A stretch of 64,000 nucleotides of DNA from Flavitalea plasmicola (GTDB taxonomy: Bacteria > Bacteroidota > Bacteroidia > Chitinophagales > Chitinophagaceae): contig NZ_JAUOTO010000007.1 in assembly GCF_030546645.1 (NCBI RefSeq), forward strand, positions 372,001 through 436,000, read 5' to 3'. A program made the translations under genes and the position numbers. How positions within the stretch are numbered: position 1 is the stretch's first letter; the number at the start of each line of letters is the position of its first letter. Positions 1 to 10,379 of this stretch are shown here, piece by piece. The notes under the pieces are model-generated. The model ran no database searches. It was not told the DNA's origin and saw nothing but the letters and a program-made list of their open reading frames with translations.

Positions 1-375
1 GATACGCTATACGCAGGCGGAAAGGCAGGCGCCAGATCAAAGCCCGAGGTGGCCAAAACCCTGGGGACGGCGGATTATTGGAAAATGATCGGCATCGTCT
101 TCATCATGATCATCTATGTCACCATGGTGTATGGGCCCATCGCCGCCTTCCTGGTAGAATTGTTCCCCACCCGCATTCGCTACACCTCCATGTCCCTGCC
201 TTACCACATCGGCAATGGGGTGTTCGGCGGTCTCACCCCCTATGTCGCCCTGCTGCTGACGACCATCAACCCCGACAATAAGCTGGCGGGACTGTGGTAT
301 CCCGTCCTGGTGGCGGCGGTCTGCCTGATCATCGGCATGCTGTACATACCCGCTAAATCCCCATCTGCTGAATAA
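1..375 (+). CDS. MFS transporter, C-terminal part (runs off the left edge)
   Basis: The frame is open from base 1 and ends at TAA 373-375, so only the last ~124 residues are present. They contain three hydrophobic segments and a loop reading LFPTRIRYTSMSLPYHIGNG, which is characteristic of the proline/betaine-type metabolite:H+ symporters of the major facilitator superfamily (established family knowledge). The GTG at 49 is not needed as a start because the frame continues upstream. The substrate cannot be told from this fragment. The small membrane protein that follows 18 bp later is probably co-transcribed. Confidence 0.85.
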   Translation, partial: DTLYAGGKAGARSKPEVAKTLGTADYWKMIGIVFIMIIYVTMVYGPIAAFLVELFPTRIRYTSMSLPYHIGNGVFGGLTPYVALLLTTINPDNKLAGLWYPVLVAAVCLIIGMLYIPAKSPSAE

Positions 376-393
376 CCATTAAAAACAACGCAT

Positions 394-621
394 ATGAACA
401 CCATAAAGAAGATATTAGGAGTAGCCTGGATCGCCCTGGGGCTGGTGGCGCTCTTTTATCTCATCAGGACCGCCTCCTCCGAGATTGCCCGCAATCCGGT
501 GTCGAGCACAAAGCTCCAATGGGGCATCTTCATCGGTATTTTTATCCCCATCGCCTTCGGCCTGGTACTGTTTGGCTACTACGCCCTGAAAGGAGAATAC
601 GGGACCGGGTATGATAAATAG
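394..621 (+). CDS. Small two-helix membrane protein of unknown function
   Basis: This is a 75-residue protein with two predicted membrane helices (about residues 8-25 and 42-64) and a short polar tail. It begins with ATG 18 bp after the MFS gene, so it probably shares its transcript and may be an accessory subunit or stabiliser of that transporter (inference from position). I recognise no catalytic motif. Small hypothetical proteins of this shape next to MFS genes are common in Bacteroidota, but I cannot name a function. Confidence 0.7.
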   Translation: MNTIKKILGVAWIALGLVALFYLIRTASSEIARNPVSSTKLQWGIFIGIFIPIAFGLVLFGYYALKGEYGTGYDK

Positions 622-658
622 GGGGGATTAACCTATTTTTATGGGGTAAACCACCAGC

Positions 659-2906
<2,248 letters not shown>

Positions 2907-2917
2907 TTTGTAGTTTA

Positions 2918-2956
2918 CGGTCCCGGGCGCTCTAAAAGCGCCTGGGACCGCTTTTT
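2918..2956 (+). terminator. Intrinsic terminator after eno
   Basis: The arms CGGTCCCGGGCGCT (2918-2931) and AGCGCCTGGGACCG (2937-2950) pair over 14 bp with one G-U wobble, and five T residues follow (2952-2956). The start codon of the next gene is only four bases further on, so that gene has no room for its own leader unless it is expressed by read-through. Confidence 0.85.
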
Positions 2957-2959
2957 ATT

Positions 2960-3277
2960 ATGAAGCTTCTCTCCCATATTCCTGCCTGGTTGAAGAACAA
3001 ATATGTGCTGACGGCTCTGGGATTCACCGTCTGGATACTTTTTTTCGACGCCCGGGACTTCATCACCAGCCATTTCAGGGAAAAAGGAGAGCTGAGAAAG
3101 CTGGAAGCAAGCAAGAAGTACTACGAGCAACAGATCGCTACCACCCGGCACGAGCTGGAACAGCTAAGATCCAATCCGGCCCTGCTGGAAAAATATGCAA
3201 GGGAAAAATACCGGATGAAAAAGGATAACGAGGATCTTTTCCTGGTCCGGGAAGCCACCCCTCCTGCAAAACACTGA
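2960..3277 (+). CDS. Septum formation initiator family protein (FtsB/DivIC-like)
   Basis: This 105-residue protein has a short cytoplasmic N-terminus, one transmembrane helix (about 15-30) and a coiled coil (about 38-75) ending in NPALLEKYAREKYRMKK, the conserved FtsB/DivIC signature. Proteins of this family join the division complex with FtsL/FtsQ (established). The order eno followed by ftsB is widespread in bacteria. The ATG at 2960 gives the normal N-terminus, yet it lies four bases past the T-tract of the eno terminator. Confidence 0.88.
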   Translation: MKLLSHIPAWLKNKYVLTALGFTVWILFFDARDFITSHFREKGELRKLEASKKYYEQQIATTRHELEQLRSNPALLEKYAREKYRMKKDNEDLFLVREATPPAKH

Positions 3278-3414
3278 CATTTATAGTTTTACACTTTAGG
3301 ATTACCCTTTCTACCTAATTAATTCCCTTTGGAGGACAATAACGCGTACCCGATAACCGTTTTAATACTGGACGTTTCACTTTTACTGCTTCGGAAAATT
3401 TATTAGGACATTAA

Positions 3415-3663
3415 ATGGTTTTGCCTATGACACTCTTTACACCGGAGGATCTTTTGCTTTACTTGTACAAAGAGTCTTCCCCAGAATTGACGGTTGCTAT
3501 AGAGACAGCGCTCAAGGAAGACTGGATGCTTCGCGAGAAACTACAGGTATTACAATCTTCTGCTGAAGGCCTCGATAAAGTTACGGTATCTCCCCGCACG
3601 GAATTGATCCTGAAGATCATGAATTACGCCCGGGAGACAGCTACCGAATCTGTACAGCACTGA
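3415..3663 (+). CDS. Conserved small hypothetical protein
   Basis: The product has 82 residues, or 78 if the ATG at 3427 (MTLFTPEDLL) is used. It is acidic and helical, with no signal peptide or membrane segment. The FTPEDLLLYLYKE start and a regularly spaced helical body resemble small Bacteroidota proteins of unknown function; I cannot assign a role. It stands between the ftsB-like gene and nth, with 137 bp before and 184 bp after it, so it is probably a single transcription unit. Confidence 0.65.
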   Translation: MVLPMTLFTPEDLLLYLYKESSPELTVAIETALKEDWMLREKLQVLQSSAEGLDKVTVSPRTELILKIMNYARETATESVQH

Positions 3664-3847
3664 ACCAACGTTGGATCTCCGGAAAACAGGTTACCGAAAA
3701 ATATACCCTGTTTCCCGGAAACATCTTATATCTGTCCTTTGGACAACGAACCTCCGGTTCGTTAAGGTTGATCTCCACGCACTGGCCAGAACCGGCAATG
3801 CTTACGTGATTTCCCCATAACTTTACGGTCATTGAAATTTGCTGACA

Positions 3848-4525
3848 ATGACCAGAAAGGAACGCTTTCAATTTGTACTGGCCTACTTTTCGGAACACAA
3901 TCCCGACGCTGAGACGGAATTGATCTACGACAACCCTTACCAGCTGCTGGTAGCGGTTATACTGTCGGCGCAATGCACCGACAAAAGGGTCAATATGACC
4001 ACCCCCGCGATTTTCGAGCGGTTTCCCACCCCCCAATCCCTGTCTGAAACCACTTTTGACGAGCTGTTTCCGCTCGTGAAAAGCATTTCCTATCCCAACA
4101 ATAAGACTAAACATCTCATTGGCATGGCAAAAATGCTCGTGGAGAAATTCCATGGGGAAGTACCATTGACGGTGGAGGAGCTGGTGGAATTGCCGGGCGT
4201 AGGCCGTAAAACAGCCAATGTCATCACCTCCGTGGTGGACAATCAGCCGAATATGGCCGTAGATACCCATGTATTCCGGGTCTCTGCCCGCATCGGCCTC
4301 ACCGTGAACGCCAGGACACCTCTGGCAACCGAAAAGCAATTATTGGAGCTCATCCCCCGCGACCTGGTGCATGTGGCCCATCACTGGCTCATCCTGCACG
4401 GACGGTATGTCTGCGTAGCCCGTACGCCCAGATGCGAAGTTTGCGGGCTCAGGCCCGCCTGTAAGTATTATAAGAAGGAGGTGGAAGGAAAGATCCCGGC
4501 GCCGAAGAAGAAGGATCGCGCCTAG
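3848..4525 (+). CDS. nth: Endonuclease III (DNA glycosylase/AP lyase)
   Basis: This base-excision repair enzyme removes oxidised pyrimidines and cleaves the AP site. From the ATG at 3848 it has 225 residues; a TTG at 3839 would add three. The helix-hairpin-helix ELPGVGRKTANV carries catalytic Lys121, and VDTHVFRV carries catalytic Asp139. The C-terminus has the [4Fe-4S] ligands as C-X6-C-X2-C-X5-C (CVARTPRCEVCGLRPAC). All key residues are present. The last four bases overlap the end of the convergent small gene at 4522-4707. Confidence 0.96.
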   Translation: MTRKERFQFVLAYFSEHNPDAETELIYDNPYQLLVAVILSAQCTDKRVNMTTPAIFERFPTPQSLSETTFDELFPLVKSISYPNNKTKHLIGMAKMLVEKFHGEVPLTVEELVELPGVGRKTANVITSVVDNQPNMAVDTHVFRVSARIGLTVNARTPLATEKQLLELIPRDLVHVAHHWLILHGRYVCVARTPRCEVCGLRPACKYYKKEVEGKIPAPKKKDRA

Positions 4526-4707
4526 TCTTCGCCGCGCATTCTTTTAAGGATCCACTCGGGGGGAGGGTTTTCGAGCAGGTCTCTTACGGCATCCTCTCTT
4601 TTTTTGATAAAGACGGGATCATTATCCAACATTTTACCAAAATCACTTTCAACCACCTTTATAGTGACCCTGCGTTTCAAAATATCATCTTTTTTCCTGG
4701 CCTTCAT
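4522..4707 (-). CDS. Small partner gene of the DUF6934-like protein
   Basis: The product is a 61-residue, highly charged soluble protein with no recognisable domain. It begins 12 bp after the upstream DUF6934-like gene on the same strand, so the two almost certainly share a transcript. Its 3' end overlaps the stop of nth by four bases. The compact two-gene layout resembles a toxin-antitoxin or other small accessory cassette, but that is inference; I know of no function for this partner. Confidence 0.6.
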   Translation of the reverse strand: MKARKKDDILKRRVTIKVVESDFGKMLDNDPVFIKKREDAVRDLLENPPPEWILKRMRGED

Positions 4708-4719
4708 ATCACTATAAAT

Positions 4720-5172
4720 TTACCTGATTTTTTTGAAAATGAGAAACGCTTTGTAATTCACCCCCTTTTTAAAGGGCACCCAATCCCTCCCAACTTTACC
4801 ATATATCTCAAACTCCCGGCCGATCTCATGCCAAAAAGTAGATATTCCCATTTGGTACAGCCTTGTACGGGATGAGGTGCTGCCTTCTATCTTTATGATC
4901 GCTTTTGGCCAAAAGCAAATAAAATCCAATATTACTTCTGCAACTGTATGCAACACTCTTAAATGGTCGCTATTATTACTTATTGCCAGATCATTTATTT
5001 TCCCCGTTGACTCGTCAAAGTCTCCAAAAGCAAGATTAAAAGCATTTCTGCCTAATTCCGGCGTAGGCTGAAATCGCACCATCTTTCTTATCCGGCCCCT
5101 CGGCCCTTCGCTATAAAACCAATAAACAAAGTCTTCTTTGCCTCTCTCCAAATCATATGTTCCCGATTCCAT
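4720..5172 (-). CDS. DUF6934-like protein of unknown function
   Basis: The 150-residue protein shows the pattern I associate with DUF6934: an aromatic YWFYSEGPRGRIRKMVRF strand, LAFGDFDESTGKINDLAISN, then GSTSSRTRLYQMGI and a final WVPFKKGVNYKAFLIFKK. It has no signal peptide or membrane helix. The surrounding DNA is visibly more AT-rich than the neighbouring genes, which suggests an accessory acquisition. A -7 box TAGTTTTG lies 35 bases upstream on the minus strand (5215-5208). The family name is from memory; the activity is unknown. Confidence 0.65.
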   Translation of the reverse strand: MESGTYDLERGKEDFVYWFYSEGPRGRIRKMVRFQPTPELGRNAFNLAFGDFDESTGKINDLAISNNSDHLRVLHTVAEVILDFICFWPKAIIKIEGSTSSRTRLYQMGISTFWHEIGREFEIYGKVGRDWVPFKKGVNYKAFLIFKKIR

Positions 5173-5207
5173 ACTTCACGCTTTATCCCATAAAAAAGTG
5201 CCGCCAG

Positions 5208-5215
5208 CAAAACTA
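5208..5215 (-). promoter_or_regulatory. Candidate -7 box upstream of the DUF6934-like cassette
   Basis: TAGTTTTG on the minus strand matches the Bacteroidota consensus TAnnTTTG exactly. No TTG at the ideal 19-20 bp spacing is visible (the nearest gives a spacing of 14), so only the -7 element is supported. The predicted leader would be about 30 nt. Confidence 0.4.
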
Positions 5216-5272
5216 GCGACACTTCTTGCCAAAATTTTGGAAACTATTTGCCCAAAACACATTACATTCCCT

Positions 5273-8200
5273 CTACATCCCGCAGCATTTTTTCTTTTTC
5301 TTCTTTTCCTTCTTTATCTTCTTCCCCGCATCACGCCCATCCAGCGGTTTGCCCGCATCCACTCCCATCGCCTGGTACACCGTCTCCTGTATCCTTCCCC
5401 GTATGCTCAGGTTGGATAGCCGGGGATTCGTCTCTACCGGATTCACCCTATTCGACAGGAAAATAAAGATCAGGTCATATTTCGGATCCACCCACACACA
5501 GGTACCGGTAAACCCCGTATGCCCGAACGTCTGCGCCGAAGCCGACAAACAGGGATACGGCTCCTTCCTCGTTGCATTGTCCTTCTCCGGCTTATCAAAT
5601 CCAATACCCCGCCGGCTGATGCCACTATGGTATGCCGTAAAATAATCGATCGTCTCCTTCTTAAGAAAACTACGCCCATTGATCGTCCCTCCGTTCAACA
5701 GCATCTGCTCCAGGATAGCCAGATCATAGGCATCGCTGAACAGTCCCGCATGCCCTGCCACCCCACCAAACATAGCCGCGCCCGGATCGTGCACATCCCC
5801 CCTGATCTGCTGCTGCCGGAATATAGGCTCCAATGCCGTGGGAGCGATCCTGCCCAGTGGAAAACGTTCCCTGGGCTTAAACCCCGACGAACTCATGCCC
5901 AAAGGCGCATAATAGGTCTTCCGCACATATTCGTCCAGCGGCATACCGCTGATGGCCTCGACCACCTTCCCCATAAAAATAAAATCATTGTCACTGTACA
6001 CGTACTTGTCCGGCGGTCCCAGCTTACTCTGCAGTATGCGCGTATACATCGTATCTCTCCAGTCATTCCGCATATACATATTCTCCGCCACCCGGATACC
6101 ATAAACACTATCCGGCCGGGCAGCATAAAATCCTGGCCGGGGAGCGCCCTGGCGGGCACTGTCGATCGTCTCTTTGTAAAAAGGTATGAAAGCATTCAGC
6201 CTTGCCTGGTGCAGCAGCACATCGAAGATCTTCAGCGATGCTTTATCGGTTCCTCTTACCCAGGGCAGATAATCTCCCAGCGTCTTCTGCAGGTCCAGCT
6301 TCCCTTCGTCATATAGCTTCATCACCGCCATCGTAGTAGCGCAGATCTTGGTGCAGGAAGCCATGTCATAAAGCGACTCCGTATAAACAGGCTCTGTCTT
6401 ATCGTAGCTCATGTACCCAAAGGCCTTTTCATAAGCGATCTTCCCACCTTTTGCCACCAGCACCACGCATCCCGGCGCCGCCTGCTTGTCGATGGCTTCC
6501 TTGCAGATGGCATCGATCTTGTCCAGCTGGCGGACATCGAACCCCAGGGCCACGGGATCCGCTGCCGGCAGAATAGCGCGGGCCGGAAGGATCCCCGCAC
6601 CGGCCTTATAACCCTCGCATACGGTGACAGGCAGCTGGCCTTTTGCCGTGAATTTGCCGGCAAGCCAGTCCGCGGCCACGCTTTGTGTGATCTCATCGTC
6701 CTCATAACAAGCCACCAGGTTCCTCGCCCCGCAATCATTTTTCAGCGCATAGGGGTTCCCAAATGCCAGTACGACGGACTTGTTTTGCTCCTCCAGCTGC
6801 CGCAACAACCAGGCGGCTGACTGACTGATGGCAAAATTGCGGGCAGGCAACCGGGCATAATTGTGGAGCCCGATCACCAATGCGTCATAGCGGTTGCTCA
6901 GCAGTTGCAGCGCGGCTGCCGCCTTGACGCTATCCAGCGAATAATCGAAAAGATACACATGCGCATTGTAGTCCGTCCGCAGCCGGCGGCTGAACTCGTT
7001 CTCTTCGGTCAACCCCATACCGATGTAAGCGATCTTTTTCTTTTTCATAACAGGACGTGCTCCCATGCCATCCGGCGCGACCAGGCTGTTGACAACAGGC
7101 GAGCCCGTACTGGCAGGAGCCTGGAAAGGGAACACTTCTGCATCCTCGTTGCGCAGCAGCGTCAGGGCATTTTCCGCCACCTGCCGCCGCATATGCCTGA
7201 CTCCTTCATTCAGGTCTTCTGTAAGATGTGCCGTGTCCACGGCCCTGCGGTCCGCCAGCCCGTAATTATATTTTGCATATAGCACCCGCTTTACCTTTGC
7301 ATCGATGTCCTTCCACTTCAACTTCCTGCTGGCCAGCGCTTCATTGATCTTTGCCAGACTGGTGCCCACGTCGCCCGGCAGGCAGAGCATGTCATTGCCG
7401 GCGATCAGGGATTGTACGGAAGCATTCCCGTCAGGATAGAACTTCGCCACTCCTTTCATTTCCAGGGCATCTGTGAAGCTGATACCTTCATAGTGCAGCT
7501 TTTTACGCAGCAGCTTCGTCACCGCCTTGTTCGAAAGGGAGGTGGCCTGGTTAGGCGTATTGTCGATGGCAGGAATATAAAGATGCGCGATCATGACGCT
7601 TCCCACGCCCGCCTTGAACAGCTCCCGGAAAGGGTAGAGCTCCAGGGAATCCAGCCCCGCCATGCTTTTATTGATCACCGGCAGGTCCAGATGGGAATCT
7701 ACGGACACATCTCCATGTCCCGGAAAATGCTTGGCGCAGGCCATTACCCCTTCATCCTGCAATCCCTTCATGTATTGTATGCCATATCGGGCCACTTTCA
7801 GCTTGTCCTCCCCAAAGCTCCTGTCATTGATGACAGGATTATCCGGATTGTTATTGATATCCACTACGGGCGCATAATTCACCTGTATGCCCATCCGCCG
7901 GCATTGGGCCCCCACCAGGCGGCCATATTGATACACCACCGAAGGATCGCTCATCGCGCCCAGCATCATTTGCCGGGGTAATGCGATGACACTGTCCATC
8001 CGCATTCCCAGCCCATTTTCCGCGTCTATGCAGAAAAGGAGGGGGGTCTTTGCAATACCCTGAAAATAATTGACCCGGCTGGCCTGCGCCTGCGGCCCTC
8101 CCTGGAAGAGACAGATCCCCCCCACATTGTATTTCCGGACGGCCGAATCCACTTCCTTATCATAAAAAAGAGGGCCCCGCGTCACCGGGTCGATGGCCGA

Positions 8201-8365
8201 CATCCGGATCACCATCAGCTGGGTGATCTTTTCATCCGGGGACAAGGTCCTGAAAACGCTGTCAACCCAGCTGTCCGCATTGGCGGCGGGCGGCTCGGCT
8301 AAAGGTTGCGCAAAGGCAGCCAGGCTGCCGAAAACAAGTAAAAGGACTGTAAAAGGTATTTTCAT
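5273..8365 (-). CDS. Glycoside hydrolase family 3 / serine beta-lactamase-fold fusion, exported
   Basis: This 1030-residue exported protein starts with a Sec signal peptide (about 1-19, ending AFAQ). Residues ~35-600 form a GH3 enzyme of the NagZ-like beta-N-acetylhexosaminidase type, with KHFPGHG (212-218), the Asp-Ser-His triad region near 223-225 and the probable nucleophile Asp299 (SFTDALEMKG). Residues ~605-1000 form a class C beta-lactamase-fold domain with SCTK (670-673), YSD (790-792) and HTG (949-951). The fusion suggests coupled hydrolysis of peptidoglycan sugars and an ester or peptide bond, perhaps in muropeptide recycling (inference). The C-terminus is odd: a run of lysines followed by CCGM. 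Confidence 0.9.
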   Translation of the reverse strand: MKIPFTVLLLVFGSLAAFAQPLAEPPAANADSWVDSVFRTLSPDEKITQLMVIRMSAIDPVTRGPLFYDKEVDSAVRKYNVGGICLFQGGPQAQASRVNYFQGIAKTPLLFCIDAENGLGMRMDSVIALPRQMMLGAMSDPSVVYQYGRLVGAQCRRMGIQVNYAPVVDINNNPDNPVINDRSFGEDKLKVARYGIQYMKGLQDEGVMACAKHFPGHGDVSVDSHLDLPVINKSMAGLDSLELYPFRELFKAGVGSVMIAHLYIPAIDNTPNQATSLSNKAVTKLLRKKLHYEGISFTDALEMKGVAKFYPDGNASVQSLIAGNDMLCLPGDVGTSLAKINEALASRKLKWKDIDAKVKRVLYAKYNYGLADRRAVDTAHLTEDLNEGVRHMRRQVAENALTLLRNEDAEVFPFQAPASTGSPVVNSLVAPDGMGARPVMKKKKIAYIGMGLTEENEFSRRLRTDYNAHVYLFDYSLDSVKAAAALQLLSNRYDALVIGLHNYARLPARNFAISQSAAWLLRQLEEQNKSVVLAFGNPYALKNDCGARNLVACYEDDEITQSVAADWLAGKFTAKGQLPVTVCEGYKAGAGILPARAILPAADPVALGFDVRQLDKIDAICKEAIDKQAAPGCVVLVAKGGKIAYEKAFGYMSYDKTEPVYTESLYDMASCTKICATTMAVMKLYDEGKLDLQKTLGDYLPWVRGTDKASLKIFDVLLHQARLNAFIPFYKETIDSARQGAPRPGFYAARPDSVYGIRVAENMYMRNDWRDTMYTRILQSKLGPPDKYVYSDNDFIFMGKVVEAISGMPLDEYVRKTYYAPLGMSSSGFKPRERFPLGRIAPTALEPIFRQQQIRGDVHDPGAAMFGGVAGHAGLFSDAYDLAILEQMLLNGGTINGRSFLKKETIDYFTAYHSGISRRGIGFDKPEKDNATRKEPYPCLSASAQTFGHTGFTGTCVWVDPKYDLIFIFLSNRVNPVETNPRLSNLSIRGRIQETVYQAMGVDAGKPLDGRDAGKKIKKEKKKKKKCCGM

Positions 8366-8438
8366 ATCCGCGAGGTTTCTCCATGCTGGGCCGCCTTATA
8401 ATTATTAGGCGTAAATTGCAGCACAAATTAAGGTAGAA

Positions 8439-10379
8439 TTGCCAGACATCATCCATTTACTGCCCGATAACATCGCCAACCAGATCGCCGCCGGTGAAGT
8501 GATCCAGCGCCCTGCCAGTGCGGTGAAGGAATTGCTGGAGAATGCCGTCGATGCGGGCGCCACGGAGATAAAGCTCATCATCCAGGACGCGGGGAAATCC
8601 CTCGTACAGGTGGTGGACAACGGGAAAGGAATGAGCGAGACGGATGCCCGGATGGCTTTCGAGCGGCATGCCACGTCCAAGATCAAAAATATCGACGACC
8701 TTTTTCACATCCGCACCATGGGATTCCGGGGCGAAGCCCTGGCCTCCATTGCAGCCGTAGCCCAGGTGGAGTTGAAAACAAAAAGAGAAGAGGACGAAAC
8801 GGGCACTTGCCTGGAGATCGAAAATAGCCGGGTCACCCGCCAGGAACCCGTCGCCTGCCCCCGCGGCAGCAACATCGCCATGAAGAACCTTTTCTTCAAT
8901 GTGCCCGCCCGCCGCAACTTCCTGAAGAGCAATGCAGCGGAGATGCGCCATATTGTGGACGAGTTCACACGGGTGGCGCTGGCCTTCCCCGCCGTCTTCT
9001 TTTCCCTCAGCAGCAATGGACAGCAGCTGATGCACCTGGAAAAAGGCAGTCTGAAACAACGCGTGGTACAAATATTGGGCAGCGCACACAACGCCAAATT
9101 GGTATCTGTCCAGGAAAATACTGACTACCTCAACATCTATGGATTTGTCGGCAAGCCCGAGACAGCCCGCAAAACAAGAGGAGACCAGTACTTCTTCGTC
9201 AACCAGCGTTTTATCCGCAGCGCCTACCTCAATCATGCCATCATGAACGCGTATAGGGATATGATCGCCCAGGACAGCTTCCCCCTATACGTCCTCTTCA
9301 TCGATCTTGACCCGGCGCAAGTAGACATCAATGTGCATCCGACCAAACAGGAGATCAAGTTCGAGGACGAAAAGATCGTCTACGCTTTTGTCCAGGCGGC
9401 GGTAAAGCACTCCCTCGCACAATTCAGCGTTACCCCTACGCTCGACTTCGACCTGGACCCTTCCATCCAGGGGCTCGATGCAGTAAGCAAGCCCGTTAGC
9501 GACGAGAAAAAAGCGGCCGTCACCTCCTCTTCCCTTTACCAGACCTTCACGAAGAAGAACCAGGCGCATTTTATCGAGCCCTCGCAAAAAAGCGAGCTGA
9601 AACACTGGAAAGACTTTTACGAAAAGCCATCCACGCCTGCCAAGCCCGGCGAACCTGCGCCTGCAAGGACCGAAGGACCTGCTCATTCCCAGGCCGCCCA
9701 TACGGACATCCCCGGGCTGGCCGAAGCATCCTCCATTCATAGGGTGTCAGCTCCGGAGGAAGCGCCGTCGCTTCCCGGCATGCCCCGGCCCGGTAATAAG
9801 ATCGCACCCATCGAAGGGGCCCCCCTCCAGCAGCTGCTCAATACCTATATCGTAACGCCAACCAACAGGGGTTTTATCCTGATACATCAGCAGGCAGCCC
9901 ATGAAAGAGTACTATATGATCGCTATGCCGCCGCAGCAGCAGGTAAAGGGATCCCCAGCCAGAAAAGCCTGTTCCCTGCGACCCTCCAGCTATCTCCTCC
10001 GGATGCCATCCTCCTGCAGGAACTGGCCCCCGACCTGCAGATCCTGGGCTATCAGATAGAACCTTTTGGAAAAGACAGCCTCATCGTACAGGGCACTCCG
10101 GCAGATACAGGCCAGGGCAATGAAAAAGCAATTCTGGAGCTCCTCCTGGAGCAATTCAAACATTTCACCAGCGACATGAAATTCTCCCGCCGCGAAAAGC
10201 TCATCCGCAGCATGGCCAGACAGCAGGCAGTCAAAGCCGGCCAATCCCTGGAAGATTCCGAAATGAAGGCCCTGGTAGAAGGGTTATTCGCCACCCAACA
10301 GCCCAATGTCACCCCCGGGGGAGAACCCACGTATATCGAATTCAGAAAGGAATACGTGGAGAAGCTATTTGGGAGATAG
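8439..10379 (+). CDS. mutL: DNA mismatch repair protein MutL
   Basis: The 646-residue protein starts at a TTG; no ATG lies between an upstream stop and the conserved start PDIIHLLPDNIANQIAAGEV. The GHKL ATPase motifs are intact: ELLENAVDAGAT (31-42), DNGKGM (60-65) and GFRGEAL (95-101). The C-terminal dimerisation domain begins near residue 455. The endonuclease motif DQHAxHER is altered to HQQAAHER (483-490), and the Cys-Pro-His element near the end is replaced by NVTPGGEP (from 623). Its 3' end overlaps the convergent barrel gene by 15 bp. Confidence 0.96.
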   Translation: MPDIIHLLPDNIANQIAAGEVIQRPASAVKELLENAVDAGATEIKLIIQDAGKSLVQVVDNGKGMSETDARMAFERHATSKIKNIDDLFHIRTMGFRGEALASIAAVAQVELKTKREEDETGTCLEIENSRVTRQEPVACPRGSNIAMKNLFFNVPARRNFLKSNAAEMRHIVDEFTRVALAFPAVFFSLSSNGQQLMHLEKGSLKQRVVQILGSAHNAKLVSVQENTDYLNIYGFVGKPETARKTRGDQYFFVNQRFIRSAYLNHAIMNAYRDMIAQDSFPLYVLFIDLDPAQVDINVHPTKQEIKFEDEKIVYAFVQAAVKHSLAQFSVTPTLDFDLDPSIQGLDAVSKPVSDEKKAAVTSSSLYQTFTKKNQAHFIEPSQKSELKHWKDFYEKPSTPAKPGEPAPARTEGPAHSQAAHTDIPGLAEASSIHRVSAPEEAPSLPGMPRPGNKIAPIEGAPLQQLLNTYIVTPTNRGFILIHQQAAHERVLYDRYAAAAAGKGIPSQKSLFPATLQLSPPDAILLQELAPDLQILGYQIEPFGKDSLIVQGTPADTGQGNEKAILELLLEQFKHFTSDMKFSRREKLIRSMARQQAVKAGQSLEDSEMKALVEGLFATQQPNVTPGGEPTYIEFRKEYVEKLFGR

